Assembly (NCBI RefSeq): GCF_005795905.1
Contig: NZ_VAWE01000001.1
Location: 2,948,501-3,012,500 of the forward strand
DNA: 64,000 bases
Source: Streptomyces marianii
Lineage (GTDB): Bacteria > Actinomycetota > Actinomycetes > Streptomycetales > Streptomycetaceae
Direction of reading: 5' to 3'
The first letter of the stretch is position 1. Each line of letters begins with the position of its first letter. Below, piece by piece: positions 26,836-35,696 of the stretch. The position numbers and the translations under genes were made by a program. The notes below the pieces were generated by a model. It saw nothing but the letters and a program-made list of their open reading frames with translations, was not told the origin of the DNA and searched no databases.

Positions 26836-28254
26836 ATGCCGGGAATCCGCATGAGGTACGAGATGCACACCAGCGCCAGGCAACCAGCCAGGCTCCGCCA
26901 CACCCTGTCGGCCGCCGTGGGCCTGATGCTGGCCGGCATCGCCACGGTCCCGGCGCACGCTGAGACCATCCGGGACAGGCAGTGGCACCTTGACGCGATG
27001 CACGCCGAGGAGATGTGGGAAGCCACCACCGGACGTGGTATCACGGTTGCCGTCATCGATTCCGGTGTCGACAAGAACGTGGCGGACCTCCGCGGCCAGG
27101 TCCAGGACGGCATGGACCTCTCAGGGCTGAAGGGCAATGAACATACGGACCAGGCCGGTCACGGCACCGGCATGGCCGCACTGATCGCCGCGACGGGAGC
27201 ACGGGGCCAGACCAACGGATCGCACGGGCTGGCTCCCGGCACCAAGATTCTCCCCATCAAGATGCCCTATGCCACCGGCGGCTTCGGCACGGAGAGTTCG
27301 GGGCGCCGGTACTCGGAGAGTCTGGCCAAAGCCATCCGGTTTGCGGCGGACTCCGAAGCCAAGGTCATCAACATCTCCATGGGGAGCGCGAACACCCCGG
27401 GGAAGAAGAACGTCGGCACCTCGGAACTGACCGCTGCTGTGAAGTACGCGATCGGCAAAGGCAAGCTCATCTTCGCCGCGGTCGGCAACAGCGGCAACCT
27501 CACGAACGCCATCGAGTACCCAGCAGCGACACCGGGGGTCGTAGGGGTGGCTGGCGTCGACCAGAAGGCGAAACCACTGGAGAACTCCCAGTTCGGTCCG
27601 CAAGTCGACCTCGCCGCACCTGGCAAGGAGATCGTGCGCGCATGCCCGGAGGGCACCCAGATCTGCGGAGGAACAGGCAGCAGCCCAGCGACCGCCCTCG
27701 CCTCCGCCTCCGCCGCCCTCATCTGGTCCCAACACCCGAACTGGACCAACAACCAGGTCCTCCGTGTGCTCATGCAGACCGCCAGCGGCAACGACAAGGG
27801 TCTCAGCCGCGACGATGTCGTCGGATACGGCGTCATCCGCCCCCGCATCGCCCTGACGACCCCCGGCGACCCCGGACCCGCCGACAAGTACCCCATACCC
27901 GACTTCGCCTACGAGAACGCCAAGTCCCCTTCTTCGAAGGCCTCCGAGGCGTCGGGCCCCATGGGAGGCGCCGGCCAGTCTACGGCCGCACCCGCGGCAT
28001 CCAACGACGAGAGCAGCGCGACCGGCCTGTGGATCGCGGCCGCCATCGGTGCGGCCGTCGTACTCGGCGCTGCCATCGCTATCGCGGCTCTCCGCAACCG
28101 CCACCGCACCCGTGCAGCATCCGCGATAGCCGCTGTCCCGCCCCAGTACGGAGGACATCAGCCCTATTACGCACAGGGGCCAATAGCGCCCCGAAGTCAT
28201 GATTTGGCGCAACCGACGCACATCACAGACCGCAACGAGTACGGGGGAACCTGA
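26836..28254 (+). CDS. mycP: Mycosin (type VII secretion-associated subtilase)
   Basis: A 472-aa membrane-anchored S8 protease of the MycP family, which sits at the type VII secretion channel. It has a signal peptide (LSAAVGLMLAGIATVPAHAE) and then the mature N-terminus DRQWHLDAMHAEEMW, which is typical of mycosins. The catalytic residues are Asp in VAVIDSGVD, His in GHGTGMAALIAATG and Ser in CGGTGSSPATALASASAAL (usually GT-S/T-x-A), with the oxyanion Asn in AAVGNSGN. A Pro/Ser-rich linker precedes a C-terminal TM helix (WIAAAIGAAVVLGAAIAIAA) and a basic tail. It starts 3 bp after the PPE-like stop and overlaps the next gene. No EccB/C/D/E genes are in the window, so the core channel must be encoded elsewhere. 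Confidence 0.92.
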   Translation: MPGIRMRYEMHTSARQPARLRHTLSAAVGLMLAGIATVPAHAETIRDRQWHLDAMHAEEMWEATTGRGITVAVIDSGVDKNVADLRGQVQDGMDLSGLKGNEHTDQAGHGTGMAALIAATGARGQTNGSHGLAPGTKILPIKMPYATGGFGTESSGRRYSESLAKAIRFAADSEAKVINISMGSANTPGKKNVGTSELTAAVKYAIGKGKLIFAAVGNSGNLTNAIEYPAATPGVVGVAGVDQKAKPLENSQFGPQVDLAAPGKEIVRACPEGTQICGGTGSSPATALASASAALIWSQHPNWTNNQVLRVLMQTASGNDKGLSRDDVVGYGVIRPRIALTTPGDPGPADKYPIPDFAYENAKSPSSKASEASGPMGGAGQSTAAPAASNDESSATGLWIAAAIGAAVVLGAAIAIAALRNRHRTRAASAIAAVPPQYGGHQPYYAQGPIAPRSHDLAQPTHITDRNEYGGT

Positions 28255-28679
28255 TGGCTTGGGACGAGTGGGAACAGATCAAGGCCGAAGTGGCGAACCG
28301 TCATGACAGCCGCATGGCGCTGAACAGCATGGGTGGTGCCGCTGCCACGGCAGACCTGAAGACCAATGCGCAGGGCAAGCGGGGGGCGATCAAGGCCCTG
28401 GAGGACGTCCTGCTCCGCGCCCTGGACAGGGCTGGTATCCATGCCGACGAGACCACCGACGCGGCGGAGCGGGAGTTCACGGGCTGGGCGGCAGGAACCG
28501 GCCTGAAGGACGCGCACGATGAATGGGCCCTGCAGGTGAAGAGTCTCAAGGCACGCCTCGCGCGGGATCAGGCAGATCTGAGCAAGGCGAAGAGGGATTT
28601 CCAGTACGTCGACCACGACGTGAAGAGCTCTCTCGCACGGATCGACCCGCTATCACCGGATCCGCGCCGGAACGTCTGA
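28254..28679 (+). CDS. WXG-like helical protein downstream of mycosin
   Basis: A 141-aa all-helical, charged protein beginning MAWDEWEQIKAEVANRHDSR. It contains a WAAGTG turn flanked by helices and ends with a heptad-rich helix (SLKARLARDQADLSKAKRDF). I do not recognise a named family; the size, helicity and position fit an ESX-type substrate or chaperone. Its ATG overlaps the mycosin stop (TGATG), so translation is coupled. It precedes the 722-aa effector candidate by 64 nt and could be its partner. Confidence 0.65.
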   Translation: MAWDEWEQIKAEVANRHDSRMALNSMGGAAATADLKTNAQGKRGAIKALEDVLLRALDRAGIHADETTDAAEREFTGWAAGTGLKDAHDEWALQVKSLKARLARDQADLSKAKRDFQYVDHDVKSSLARIDPLSPDPRRNV

Positions 28680-28743
28680 CCTCGACCTTTCACGCGCTCG
28701 CGAACGCAGCGTGGGCCCAGCGCCAGACCTCAAGGAAGTAGGC

Positions 28744-30912
28744 ATGCTCACCTATCAGGACGTCATCACCATTCGATTGACCCCGCTGACCACTGCAGCC
28801 GTCTCATGGGACCAGATGGCCGACGGCTTCGAGGACCTGGGCGAAGCATATGGAAGCAGTGTTCAAGCCGTTGCTTCGGACGGTGAATGGGTCGGCCTGA
28901 GCGCAGAAGCCGCCAAAGCTCGCTTCACCGCGACGCGAAAGCAGTTCGACGCCGCTGCGGTGGAGGCCCGAGCCATCGCAGATATTCTGCGGGACATCCA
29001 TGCACAGTTCACCGAACGAATACAGGCCGTAAGAAATCTGGTGGAATCGGCAAAGGAAGCCGACATACACATAGACACCAAAGGGCAGGCGCATCTCGAC
29101 ACAAGCAAGACCAAAGGCACAGAAGGCGGCAACTTCGGTGACGCTGCTGCGCGCGCCATCCACGAAGCCAGCTGGACCGCTGCAGTAGCTTCAGCCGTCC
29201 AGGCGGTCGATGACGCAGACCAAGGAGCCAAGCTGGCGCTTCGGGACGCGGCCGGTATCAAGACCTTCTTCGAGGAAATGTTTGACAACGCCCGTGGCAC
29301 CGGACACGACTTCAACGCCGGCGCAGTCGGCGACATCGAACTGGTAGAGGCGCGCGAGGCCAAGAAGTACGCGGACCAGATCCTGGCGGGAGAGAAGCCT
29401 GCCGACCCGGAGGAGTGGGCGCGACTGATGCGCGACAACTCCGGCGACAAGCAGTTCAGTCAGACGGTGCTCAACCACCTGGGTCCAGAGGGAACCATCA
29501 AGATAACCAACCAGCTCAACACCTTCGCCTACGAGTCGGACACGGGGAACAAGCAGCACCACCTGGGAGCTGAGCGAGGGCTCGCCAACGCGCTGGCCAC
29601 GGCTACGCAGGATCCGAAGTCCCAGTTCTACAAGGACTTCCAGTCCGGCATGAAGGAAGCCGGCATGAAACGGTACGAGTGGCAGGGTGAGAAGGTCCGT
29701 GGGTACCAATCCCTCGTCACCTTGATGCAACACGGGGAAGGATACTCTGACCGATTCATGCACGACCTCGGTGACGATCTGATCGCCGCCGAGAAGGCTG
29801 ACGAGGGCAACGACAACTGGGACCTCCCCAAGAAGTTCGTCACGTCGCGGGACGAATGGTTCGCCAACGACCCCCTCGACGGCCTTCTCGGGATCATGAG
29901 CAAGGACCCCGAGGCATCTGCAGCCTTCCTCGACCCCAAGGCCGACCCCAACCCGGACGATGACAAGAAGGAGGGCAACGACCGACTGGAGTACCTGACG
30001 CGGAAGCGGGACTGGGATGTTGTCGACGGGCATCCCTACATGCGCAACCCGCACGACCCCGACAGCAACTGGGGCGACCCTCTTCGCAGTTCGGACATCG
30101 AGGACGCACAGGGCAGGGCCGGCCTCGGCGCGGCACTGGTGGCCGGTACGACGGGCATCGACCCGAACAACTCGGGCGGCGGCTACGTCCAGCACACCGA
30201 CGCGAACAACCGCGTGTTCGAGAACGCCCTGAAGCATCTCTCCGCTGAGGGAAACGACTTCCCGCCGAGCCTGCGCACGCCTATGGCGATGGCCATGGGC
30301 AACTACGGCGACGACGTACACGCCGCAACAAGTGCGCACAACGCCGGAGAGAGCCCTCTGGACCGGGCTCAATTGCTTGAGGTGGCGAAACAGATCTCCC
30401 GTGACCAGTTTGCCTACGGCACACTCCAGGACAGCATTAACCGCGAGATCGTCCACGACATAAATTCGGGCAAGGGAGGAGATGAACAGCCTTTGCAGAG
30501 AGCAGGGCGCACAATCGGGTTCCTCGAAGAGGCCCGATATCAGGGGCTTAAGGTCGACGTGGACGACGCCAAGAGTAAGGCCACATGGGAAGCTAAGTGG
30601 GATTACCACACATGGGGTGGCGTTGTGAACTTTATCCCGCACGCAGGCGACGCGGCCCAGCGTGGCGTCGACGTCATTACTGCCAAGTGGCTCGAAGAAG
30701 AGATCGCGAGAATTGACAGCGGGCAGGCGCGGGAGAACATGGCCACTGGCACAGACCGCGAGGGGCGACTCGAAGAACTGGTCAAGCACTGGCGGAACGA
30801 AAATCCCCAGGCAGCAGAGCGTGAGGATCTATGGGACTCCAATGAGACAATCGACGATGCGGCCAACAACGGAAACGCGGCCGCTCGCCGCCTGGCAGGC
30901 AAGGGATCATAA
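28744..30912 (+). CDS. 722-aa WXG-domain candidate type VII effector (DUF6571-like)
   Basis: A large secreted-effector candidate. The N-terminal about 130 residues resemble an LXG/WXG domain: MLTYQDVITIRLTPLTTAAV then SWDQMADGFEDLGEAYGSSV and a WVGLSAEAAKARF turn with two long helices. Middle segments (VKAVDDADQ-type, DFNAGAVGDIELVEAREAKK) match a Streptomyces family annotated DUF6571. The C-terminal 200 residues are helical (LLEVAKQISRDQFAYGTLQD, YHTWGGVVNFIPHAGDAAQR) and end in RRLAGKGS. The ATG at 28744 has AAGGAAG upstream. The GC content and codon bias are slightly lower than for core genes, suggesting recent transfer. Its stop overlaps the following lipoprotein start. The biochemical activity is unknown. 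Confidence 0.7.
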   Translation: MLTYQDVITIRLTPLTTAAVSWDQMADGFEDLGEAYGSSVQAVASDGEWVGLSAEAAKARFTATRKQFDAAAVEARAIADILRDIHAQFTERIQAVRNLVESAKEADIHIDTKGQAHLDTSKTKGTEGGNFGDAAARAIHEASWTAAVASAVQAVDDADQGAKLALRDAAGIKTFFEEMFDNARGTGHDFNAGAVGDIELVEAREAKKYADQILAGEKPADPEEWARLMRDNSGDKQFSQTVLNHLGPEGTIKITNQLNTFAYESDTGNKQHHLGAERGLANALATATQDPKSQFYKDFQSGMKEAGMKRYEWQGEKVRGYQSLVTLMQHGEGYSDRFMHDLGDDLIAAEKADEGNDNWDLPKKFVTSRDEWFANDPLDGLLGIMSKDPEASAAFLDPKADPNPDDDKKEGNDRLEYLTRKRDWDVVDGHPYMRNPHDPDSNWGDPLRSSDIEDAQGRAGLGAALVAGTTGIDPNNSGGGYVQHTDANNRVFENALKHLSAEGNDFPPSLRTPMAMAMGNYGDDVHAATSAHNAGESPLDRAQLLEVAKQISRDQFAYGTLQDSINREIVHDINSGKGGDEQPLQRAGRTIGFLEEARYQGLKVDVDDAKSKATWEAKWDYHTWGGVVNFIPHAGDAAQRGVDVITAKWLEEEIARIDSGQARENMATGTDREGRLEELVKHWRNENPQAAEREDLWDSNETIDDAANNGNAAARRLAGKGS

Positions 30913-31493
30913 TGCGACACCGCAAGGTCACGACACTTAGCATGGCTGCACTGTTCCTCGCTGGCTGCGCGGACGAGAATCCCGAATATGACTACGCGAT
31001 TCCGGGGAAAATCTGCGGCGTTAGCGTTGCGCCGTCGAACGTGAAGCCGCTACTTCCTCCCGGAAAATCGGTCAGAGAGGACTCCAGTGAAAGCCTGTCG
31101 AGGCCAGGTGAAAGTCGAAGCTGCGGCGTAATAGTTGACCGAAGGCCCGATCTGGCAGTTTCGATTTCTCGCCAGCGCGGAGAGCTCGACATCGCGGAAA
31201 GGGCAGGCGACAAATACACTAACTTGAAACGAATTCCTTCCCTGGGTGAGGGTGTCACGAGCGCGGCGGTTGGCAATGACGGCGCCGCCGCCTGGATGGA
31301 ATGTACCCCTAAACCTCGGCAGCGCCAGTACGAGTTCCCAGAAACCAAAGAAGGGAAGTATGGCTACCTGGCCCTAGAAATTCACGCTGGAAACGGGATC
31401 AAAGAACCGGGGAACATGGAAGAGTGGCGTGCGCATATCGAAAGATTCTTGCGCGGGTACGTGCCAGAGTTGACCAAAATCTGGTGCATGTGA
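30912..31493 (+). CDS. Lipoprotein paired with the candidate effector
   Basis: A 193-aa lipoprotein: signal peptide LSMAALFLAGC with the lipobox Cys at about residue 20, then DENPEYDYAIPGKICGVSVA. That opening is shared by small Streptomyces lipoproteins found directly after DUF6571-like genes. Three further Cys could form disulfides. The ATG overlaps the effector stop (TAATG). The AT-richer codon use is unlike the rest of the window. Pairing with a large secreted protein suggests an extracytoplasmic partner or immunity role; there is no direct evidence. Confidence 0.7.
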   Translation: MRHRKVTTLSMAALFLAGCADENPEYDYAIPGKICGVSVAPSNVKPLLPPGKSVREDSSESLSRPGESRSCGVIVDRRPDLAVSISRQRGELDIAERAGDKYTNLKRIPSLGEGVTSAAVGNDGAAAWMECTPKPRQRQYEFPETKEGKYGYLALEIHAGNGIKEPGNMEEWRAHIERFLRGYVPELTKIWCM

Positions 31494-31674
31494 ATCGTCG
31501 ACAGCTGTTTCCGGCGCAGTGACGGCGCGGCGCGAGAACGGAAATGGCTCAATTGTTCACAATCAGCCGATCGAGTCGGTGTTATCGCGTTGACCGCAGG
31601 GCTTCCCACTCGTAGTGGGCGTTGCCCTGTTCACCTGGTAGAACGCAAAGTGCGATCTCCAAAATAGACGGAAC

Positions 31675-31809
31675 CGTGAATGGTGGAAATAGCACCGCAC
31701 GCGGCCTGGCAGGTAAGGGATCATGAAACGTAGCTACCTGGCCCTCGGTACTGGTGTGATCGCGTATTCAACTGTCGCCAGTTCCCCGGGGAACCCAGCC
31801 AGCTGGTGA
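31675..31809 (+). pseudogene. Remnant of a second effector-end / lipoprotein-start junction
   Basis: Here the DNA reads GGNSTARGLAGKGS and stop, then MKRSYLALGTGVIAYST and stop at 31807-31809. The first part matches the last residues of the 722-aa effector (NNGNAAARRLAGKGS), with the same overlap of stop and ATG. The second part is the beginning of a lipoprotein-like signal sequence. It is a truncated duplicate of the junction at 30880-30930, evidence for loss or exchange of an effector cassette. Confidence 0.6.
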
Positions 31810-31966
31810 CCGACTGTGGTCGCCAGCGGCGTATCGCGCCACCGGGTGGTGGCCTTGTCGTGGTAGCCGAGCGAGTCCGCTACGACGGCGCGGGATTCGG
31901 CACGGGCCGGAGAACAGCTGAGAATGGGGGGTGTTAGCTTCCTTCTCGTGGCGGAGCACCAGGACG
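31790..31966 (-). pseudogene. Degenerate recombinase-like fragment
   Basis: The minus strand reads RAVVADSLGYHDKATTR in one frame and RYAAGDHSRSP in another. Together these resemble the C-terminal LGYHDKTTTR...RYAPGDH signature that I recall from integrase- or recombinase-annotated Streptomyces proteins. The piece is short, frameshifted and cut by the IS3 element. The family assignment is from memory and uncertain. Confidence 0.35.
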
Positions 31967-32299
31967 TGAACCGCCCCGGCTTCGGTAGAGATCTCAGGTT
32001 GTGGTTGTGACCTGGGGTTTCGTGAGTTCGGTGTAGTAGTTGGCTTCGTATTCGACGGGTGGGACGTGGCCTATCTCACCGTCGAGTCGTCGGTGGTTGT
32101 ACCAGTCGACGTACTCGGCGGTGGCGAGCTCGACGTCGGACAGCATCGTCCATGGCCGTCGGGGTTTGATCAGCTCGGTCTTGAAGAGGCCGATCGTGCT
32201 CTCCATGAGGGCGTTGTCGTAGGCGTCGCCGACCGATCCGATCGAGGCGGCGATGCCGGCGGCGTCCAGGTGCTCGGCGAGCCGGAAGCTCGTGTATTG

Positions 32300-33750
32300 A
32301 CCGGATTCAACCGGTCGTTGCAACACCAGCTTGTTGAAGCAACTGTAGCTGCTCGTTGAACGCCTCGGCGGGTGTCTTCCAACCGAGCGTCTTGCGGGGT
32401 CTGCTGTTGAGAGTGTGAGCGACGGCCTCGATTTCCTCGGCGGACCATCTCGAGAGATCGGTGCCTTTCGGGAAGTACTGGCGCAAGAGCCCGTTGGTGT
32501 TCTCGTTCGTGCCACGCTGCCACGGACTATGCGGATCGGCGAAGAACACGGGAATGCCCGTCTCGACTCTGAATTGCGCATGGGCCGACATCTCCTTGCC
32601 GCGGTCCCAGGTCAGAGACCGTGCGAGCTGTTCGGGCAGCGTCGACATCGTATTGGCGAGGGCGGTCTTCATCGTGATCGCCCCATAACCGGCCAGCGCA
32701 GGACCATTCTTGACCGATTGCTTGTGCCGGTAGCCTTCCTCGCGCGGCAGGTGAACCAGCATCGTGAATCGAGTTGACCGCTCGACGACAGTGCCGATCG
32801 CGGACCGCTCCAGCCCGATGATCAGGTCGCCTTCCCAGTGGCCAGGAACGGCACGGTCCTCGACTTCGGCAGGTCGTTCACTGATCAGCGCTTCGGGTGT
32901 CACGTGCGCCCAGGTCTTGCGGCGCGAACGAGCGCGCGGGGCACGCAGTGCGCGGCCCGTGCGTAGGCACAAGATCAGCTCTCGCTTCAGCGCCCCGCGG
33001 CCCTGAATGTAGAGCGCCTGGTAGATCGCCTCGTGGCTGATGCGCATGGACTCATCATGCGGGAAATCAAACTTGATCCGGTTCGCGATCTGCTCCGGAC
33101 TCCACGCCTGCACCCACGCGCGGTCCTTGCGGTGCGGCTTGTTCCGCCCCGTCCACGTGGCTGTCGCAGGTCCTGCGATTGCCCTGCCGTCAGGCGTGCT
33201 GATCTCTCCGGACAGCCGCTTCTGGACGTATGCGTGCAACCGCGGATTGGCGACCAGCTTCGATGTCTTCGGCCGGCGGGCGGCCATGTCCGATTTCCAT
33301 TGCGCGACCGAGGCCCGGTAATCGAGCTTCCCGCCCCTCGTGGCCGCGTTGCGCCGCAACTCGCGGGAAATCGTCCCCGGATCACGGCCGACTTGCCGAG
33401 CGATTTCACGAACGCCCATGCCTTGGGCGTTGAGGAGCGCGATCTCCTCCCGCTCAGAGAACGACAGGTACCTGCCCGAATTCGGCTTCGGATCGAACGG
33501 TCGCATGCCTCTATGCTGCCGAAACCAGCGCGTGGCCACCGCCGGCGCCACGCGGATAACCCCGGCCGCTTCCTCCGCGAGCAGACCTTTGGCGATTTCA
33601 TCCCAGAACGCTGCTTCGATATGACGCTGAAATTTCGGATGCCCCGGAGACCTCAACTTTGGCCGTATCGCCCGATCGGCTCCCTGCTGACGACGAACCA
33701 TCCCACACCTCGCTGATCATGAGGTGTTGCGACGACCGATTGAATCCGCC
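32300..33750. mobile_element. IS30-family insertion sequence
   Basis: Inverted ends are ggattcaaccggtcgttgca (from 32303) and the near-exact complement ending at 33747. TTG at 32297-32299 and 33751-33753 is a 3-bp target duplication, which fits IS30. The element is inserted within the IS3 orfB, in the same orientation as that gene. Confidence 0.88.
32307..33701 (-). CDS. IS30-family transposase
   Basis: A 464-aa DDE transposase. The N-terminal helix-turn-helix (SEREEIALLNAQGMGVREIA, RDPGTISRELRRNA) is followed by the IS30 signature: GHWEGDLIIGLERSAIGTVV with Asp 1, LTWDRGKEMSAH with Asp 2, and FADPHSPWQRGTNENTNGLL with the catalytic Glu. Full length and uninterrupted, so probably active. It fills nearly the whole element, starting 50 bp from the right end and stopping a few bases inside the left end. 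Confidence 0.92.
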   Translation of the reverse strand: MVRRQQGADRAIRPKLRSPGHPKFQRHIEAAFWDEIAKGLLAEEAAGVIRVAPAVATRWFRQHRGMRPFDPKPNSGRYLSFSEREEIALLNAQGMGVREIARQVGRDPGTISRELRRNAATRGGKLDYRASVAQWKSDMAARRPKTSKLVANPRLHAYVQKRLSGEISTPDGRAIAGPATATWTGRNKPHRKDRAWVQAWSPEQIANRIKFDFPHDESMRISHEAIYQALYIQGRGALKRELILCLRTGRALRAPRARSRRKTWAHVTPEALISERPAEVEDRAVPGHWEGDLIIGLERSAIGTVVERSTRFTMLVHLPREEGYRHKQSVKNGPALAGYGAITMKTALANTMSTLPEQLARSLTWDRGKEMSAHAQFRVETGIPVFFADPHSPWQRGTNENTNGLLRQYFPKGTDLSRWSAEEIEAVAHTLNSRPRKTLGWKTPAEAFNEQLQLLQQAGVATTG

Positions 33751-34373
33751 TTGCGACCCGGCATCCGAATGATGGATCAACTCACCTGACTGGACGGGCT
33801 GTTGGTCGCGGTCGCGTTGCCAGATCGCCATCTCCAGGGCGTCGAGCACGAAGACCGTCTCCTTCACGGTGGCCGCGGACCAGCCGACGATCCGGCGGGA
33901 GAAGGTGTCCACGACGAAAGCGACGTAGACGACAGCGGCCCAGGTCTTCACGTGGGTGAAGTCCGCGACCCAGCAGCGGTTCGGGGCGACGGCGACGAAG
34001 TCGCGGTCGACCAGGCCGGGGGCTCGCTCGGCCTGTCCGCCGGGGCGCGTGGTGATGACGCGCTTGCCGCGCACCGCGCCCTGGATGCCGAGCTCGCGCA
34101 TCAGGCGCTCGACGGTGCAGCGGGCCACCGCATGTCCCTGCCGGTTCAGTTCGCGCCAGATCTTCCTCGCACCGTAGACACGGTAGTTGGACGTGTAGAC
34201 GTCCCTGATCCGGTCCTTGAGTTCCTCGTCGCGCACGGAACGGGCGGAGGGAGTTTCGAGGCGTTTCTTGCAGGCATAGTACGTGGAAGGGGCGATCTTG
34301 CAGTCGTGCTCGGTGAGCGTCCTGCAGATCGGCTCGACCCCGCCGAAGCGGTCCCGGTGCCCGTCGATGAACG

Positions 34374-34700
34374 CTACGAGCGTGTGTGTGGCCGGTCGAG
34401 CTCGGCCGCGAAGAAACTCGCCGCCGCCTTCAGGATCTCGTTGGCCCGCTTCAGCTCGGCGTTCTCCTTCTTCAACGCCTTGAGCTGCCAGGACTCCTCC
34501 GTCGTCGTCCCCGGACGCTGCCCCGCGTCGATCTCGTGCTGCTTCACCCAGTTCCGCAGCGTCTCGCGGGACCCGATGCCGAGCCTGTCCGCGACCGCCT
34601 GCAGAGCGGCTGTCTCGTTCGGATGATCGCCGCGGACCTCGGCGACCATGCGCACCGCACGACGGCGGAGCTCAAGCGGGTAACGGGAAGGTCGTGCCAT
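34374..34700 (-). CDS. IS3 orfA (helix-turn-helix, leucine zipper)
   Basis: A 108-aa DNA-binding half of the IS3 transposase: MARPSRYPLELRRRAVRMVA, a helix-turn-helix around LGIGSRETLRNWVKQ, then the zipper LKALKKENAELKRANEILKA. It overlaps orfB in the -1 frame near its stop, the usual arrangement for production of OrfAB by frameshifting. It is intact, though orfB is split. Confidence 0.9.
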   Translation of the reverse strand: MARPSRYPLELRRRAVRMVAEVRGDHPNETAALQAVADRLGIGSRETLRNWVKQHEIDAGQRPGTTTEESWQLKALKKENAELKRANEILKAAASFFAAELDRPHTRS

Positions 34701-34887
34701 GACTCAATCCTTACACGGAATCGAGTCTCCACCTCTCCCGGGGCGGTTCAATCGGCAATGCGGACTCGATAGTCGCCATCGGCTTGCACGTCTCGACTGC
34801 CACTTGCCTCTGCGAGAGATGGTCCGCCGGTTTCACCGACGGATCGTCACGAAAGTTCGAGACCAGCCCCGGGACGGGCTATGGGGC

Positions 34888-35090
34888 CTACGTCGGGATG
34901 GAGTCCAAGAACGGGCGCCCGTGCGCTTGCATCCGTTGGATCACTTGCGCGCATACCGCATTGTCCTCGATAAGAAGCGCTCTCTTCGTCATGGTGTTGA
35001 AGATCACGCCGAGAGCCACCGTCGTTCGAAGGAAGACCACCCATCCTCGGAACCATCCCAGACGCTGTAATACTTGGCCATCTCGTCCAT
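34888..35090 (-). pseudogene. Small hypothetical protein, frameshifted
   Basis: From the ATG at 35090 the frame reads MDEMAKYYSVWDGSEDGWSS FERRWLSA and stops after 28 codons. In the next frame the sequence continues MTKRALLIEDNAVCAQVIQR MQAHGRPFLDSIPT and stop at 34888. The two pieces together (about 65 aa) look like one small protein broken by a frameshift. I cannot name the family; its place beside toxin and immunity leftovers suggests a conflict-system protein. Confidence 0.4.
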
Positions 35091-35260
35091 ACTTGGCCCG
35101 TGATGTCTATTAGACACCACAGGCCACCTTCCTCCGCGGGCACTCAGACTCTTATCCCCGGCCGACCTCAGGCGCCACGTGAACTGATGCGCGCTTCGCG
35201 CCTTCCCGAAATGTCCTGCCGCTGGGTTGCTGACGAGCGACCGCGCTGGATGAATTTTGC

Positions 35261-35542
35261 TCAGAGCAGTTCGCGTTCCATAAAATCCTCCGCCTCCTCC
35301 CAGTCGATGAAACGGCAGGATCCGTCTGTGAGGTCGACCGCGATCGGCAGGTTCCCGCCGAGTTGCATGTCCTCTTGTCCGTGGTCGAGGTAGTCGACGT
35401 GGTCGTATGGAGCGATGAAGCGTCCTCCGTCGATAAAGCAGTACTCGGGGATGAGCCGGACAGCGGAGGATGGGCCCCAGGATTTGCTTTGGTAATCGAG
35501 GAACTCTGCAGCCCTGCGCTCGGCCTGTTCCCTGTCGAGCAT
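35261..35542 (-). CDS. Imm35/YrhB-like immunity protein
   Basis: A 93-aa acidic protein. The pattern AEFLDYQSKSWGPSSAVRLI, an aromatic middle (FIDGGRFIAPYDHVDYLDHG), then GNLPIAVDLTDGSCRFIDW and a terminal helix resembles the YrhB/Imm35 fold, in which the G-x-x-P-(I/V)-x-V-D segment is typical. Its ATG follows the stop of a toxin-like tail by one base, as is usual for toxin-immunity pairs. The toxin in front is truncated by an IS element, so this is an orphan immunity gene. The family assignment is by pattern only. Confidence 0.6.
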   Translation of the reverse strand: MLDREQAERRAAEFLDYQSKSWGPSSAVRLIPEYCFIDGGRFIAPYDHVDYLDHGQEDMQLGGNLPIAVDLTDGSCRFIDWEEAEDFMERELL

Positions 35543-35543
35543 G

Positions 35544-35681
35544 TCAGTTGGTCCTCCTGAGGTAGTAGTTGCGGTATCTGGGTGCGGCGGGCTTGGCCTT
35601 TCCGGACTGGAAGTCGAGGAAGACTACCTTGCCGTCACTCTTGCAGCCCTTGGGGTTGGCGCCGCTGTCAATCCCCTGGTT
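35544..35681 (-). pseudogene. C-terminal tail of a polymorphic toxin
   Basis: The minus strand encodes NQGIDSGANPKGCKSDGKVV FLDFQSGKAKPAAPRYRNYY and a few basic residues before the stop at 35544. No start exists, because upstream sequence belongs to the IS3 element at 35682. It directly precedes the Imm35-like gene, so this is the last about 45 residues of a toxin domain. The activity cannot be deduced; the Lys/Tyr-rich end would fit a nuclease tip. Confidence 0.5.
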
Positions 35682-35696
35682 TCGTAGAGACCTCTC

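Larger units (their letters stand above)
31994..34388 (-). pseudogene. IS3 orfB transposase split by IS30
   Basis: The upstream part (about 33754-34388) encodes the HTH_21 and first rve motif (RCWVADFTHVKTWAAVVYVA) up to LIHHSDAGSQ. The downstream part (31994-32299) resumes QYTSFRLAEHLDAAGIAASI then DNALMESTIGLFKTELI, which carries the catalytic Glu. Removing IS30 and one copy of its 3-bp duplication gives a continuous DAGSQYTSFR. The beginning overlaps orfA in the -1 frame (THTLVAFIDGHRDRFGG). The element cannot transpose by itself now. Confidence 0.85.
31967..34750. mobile_element. IS3-family element, interrupted by IS30
   Basis: The ends tgaaccgccccgg (31967-31979) and its exact complement (34738-34750) form 13-bp perfect inverted repeats, with weaker match continuing inward. 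OrfA (34374-34700) and orfB on the minus strand are typical of IS3. An IS30 element (32300-33750) splits orfB; removing it leaves about 1.33 kb, the normal IS3 length. Confidence 0.85.

Noticed and set aside
24758..31493. A complete type VII secretion system
   Set aside because: EccB, EccC, EccD and EccE are absent. Only mycosin, PPE/WXG-like proteins, a candidate effector and lipoproteins are here, so it is an associated locus.
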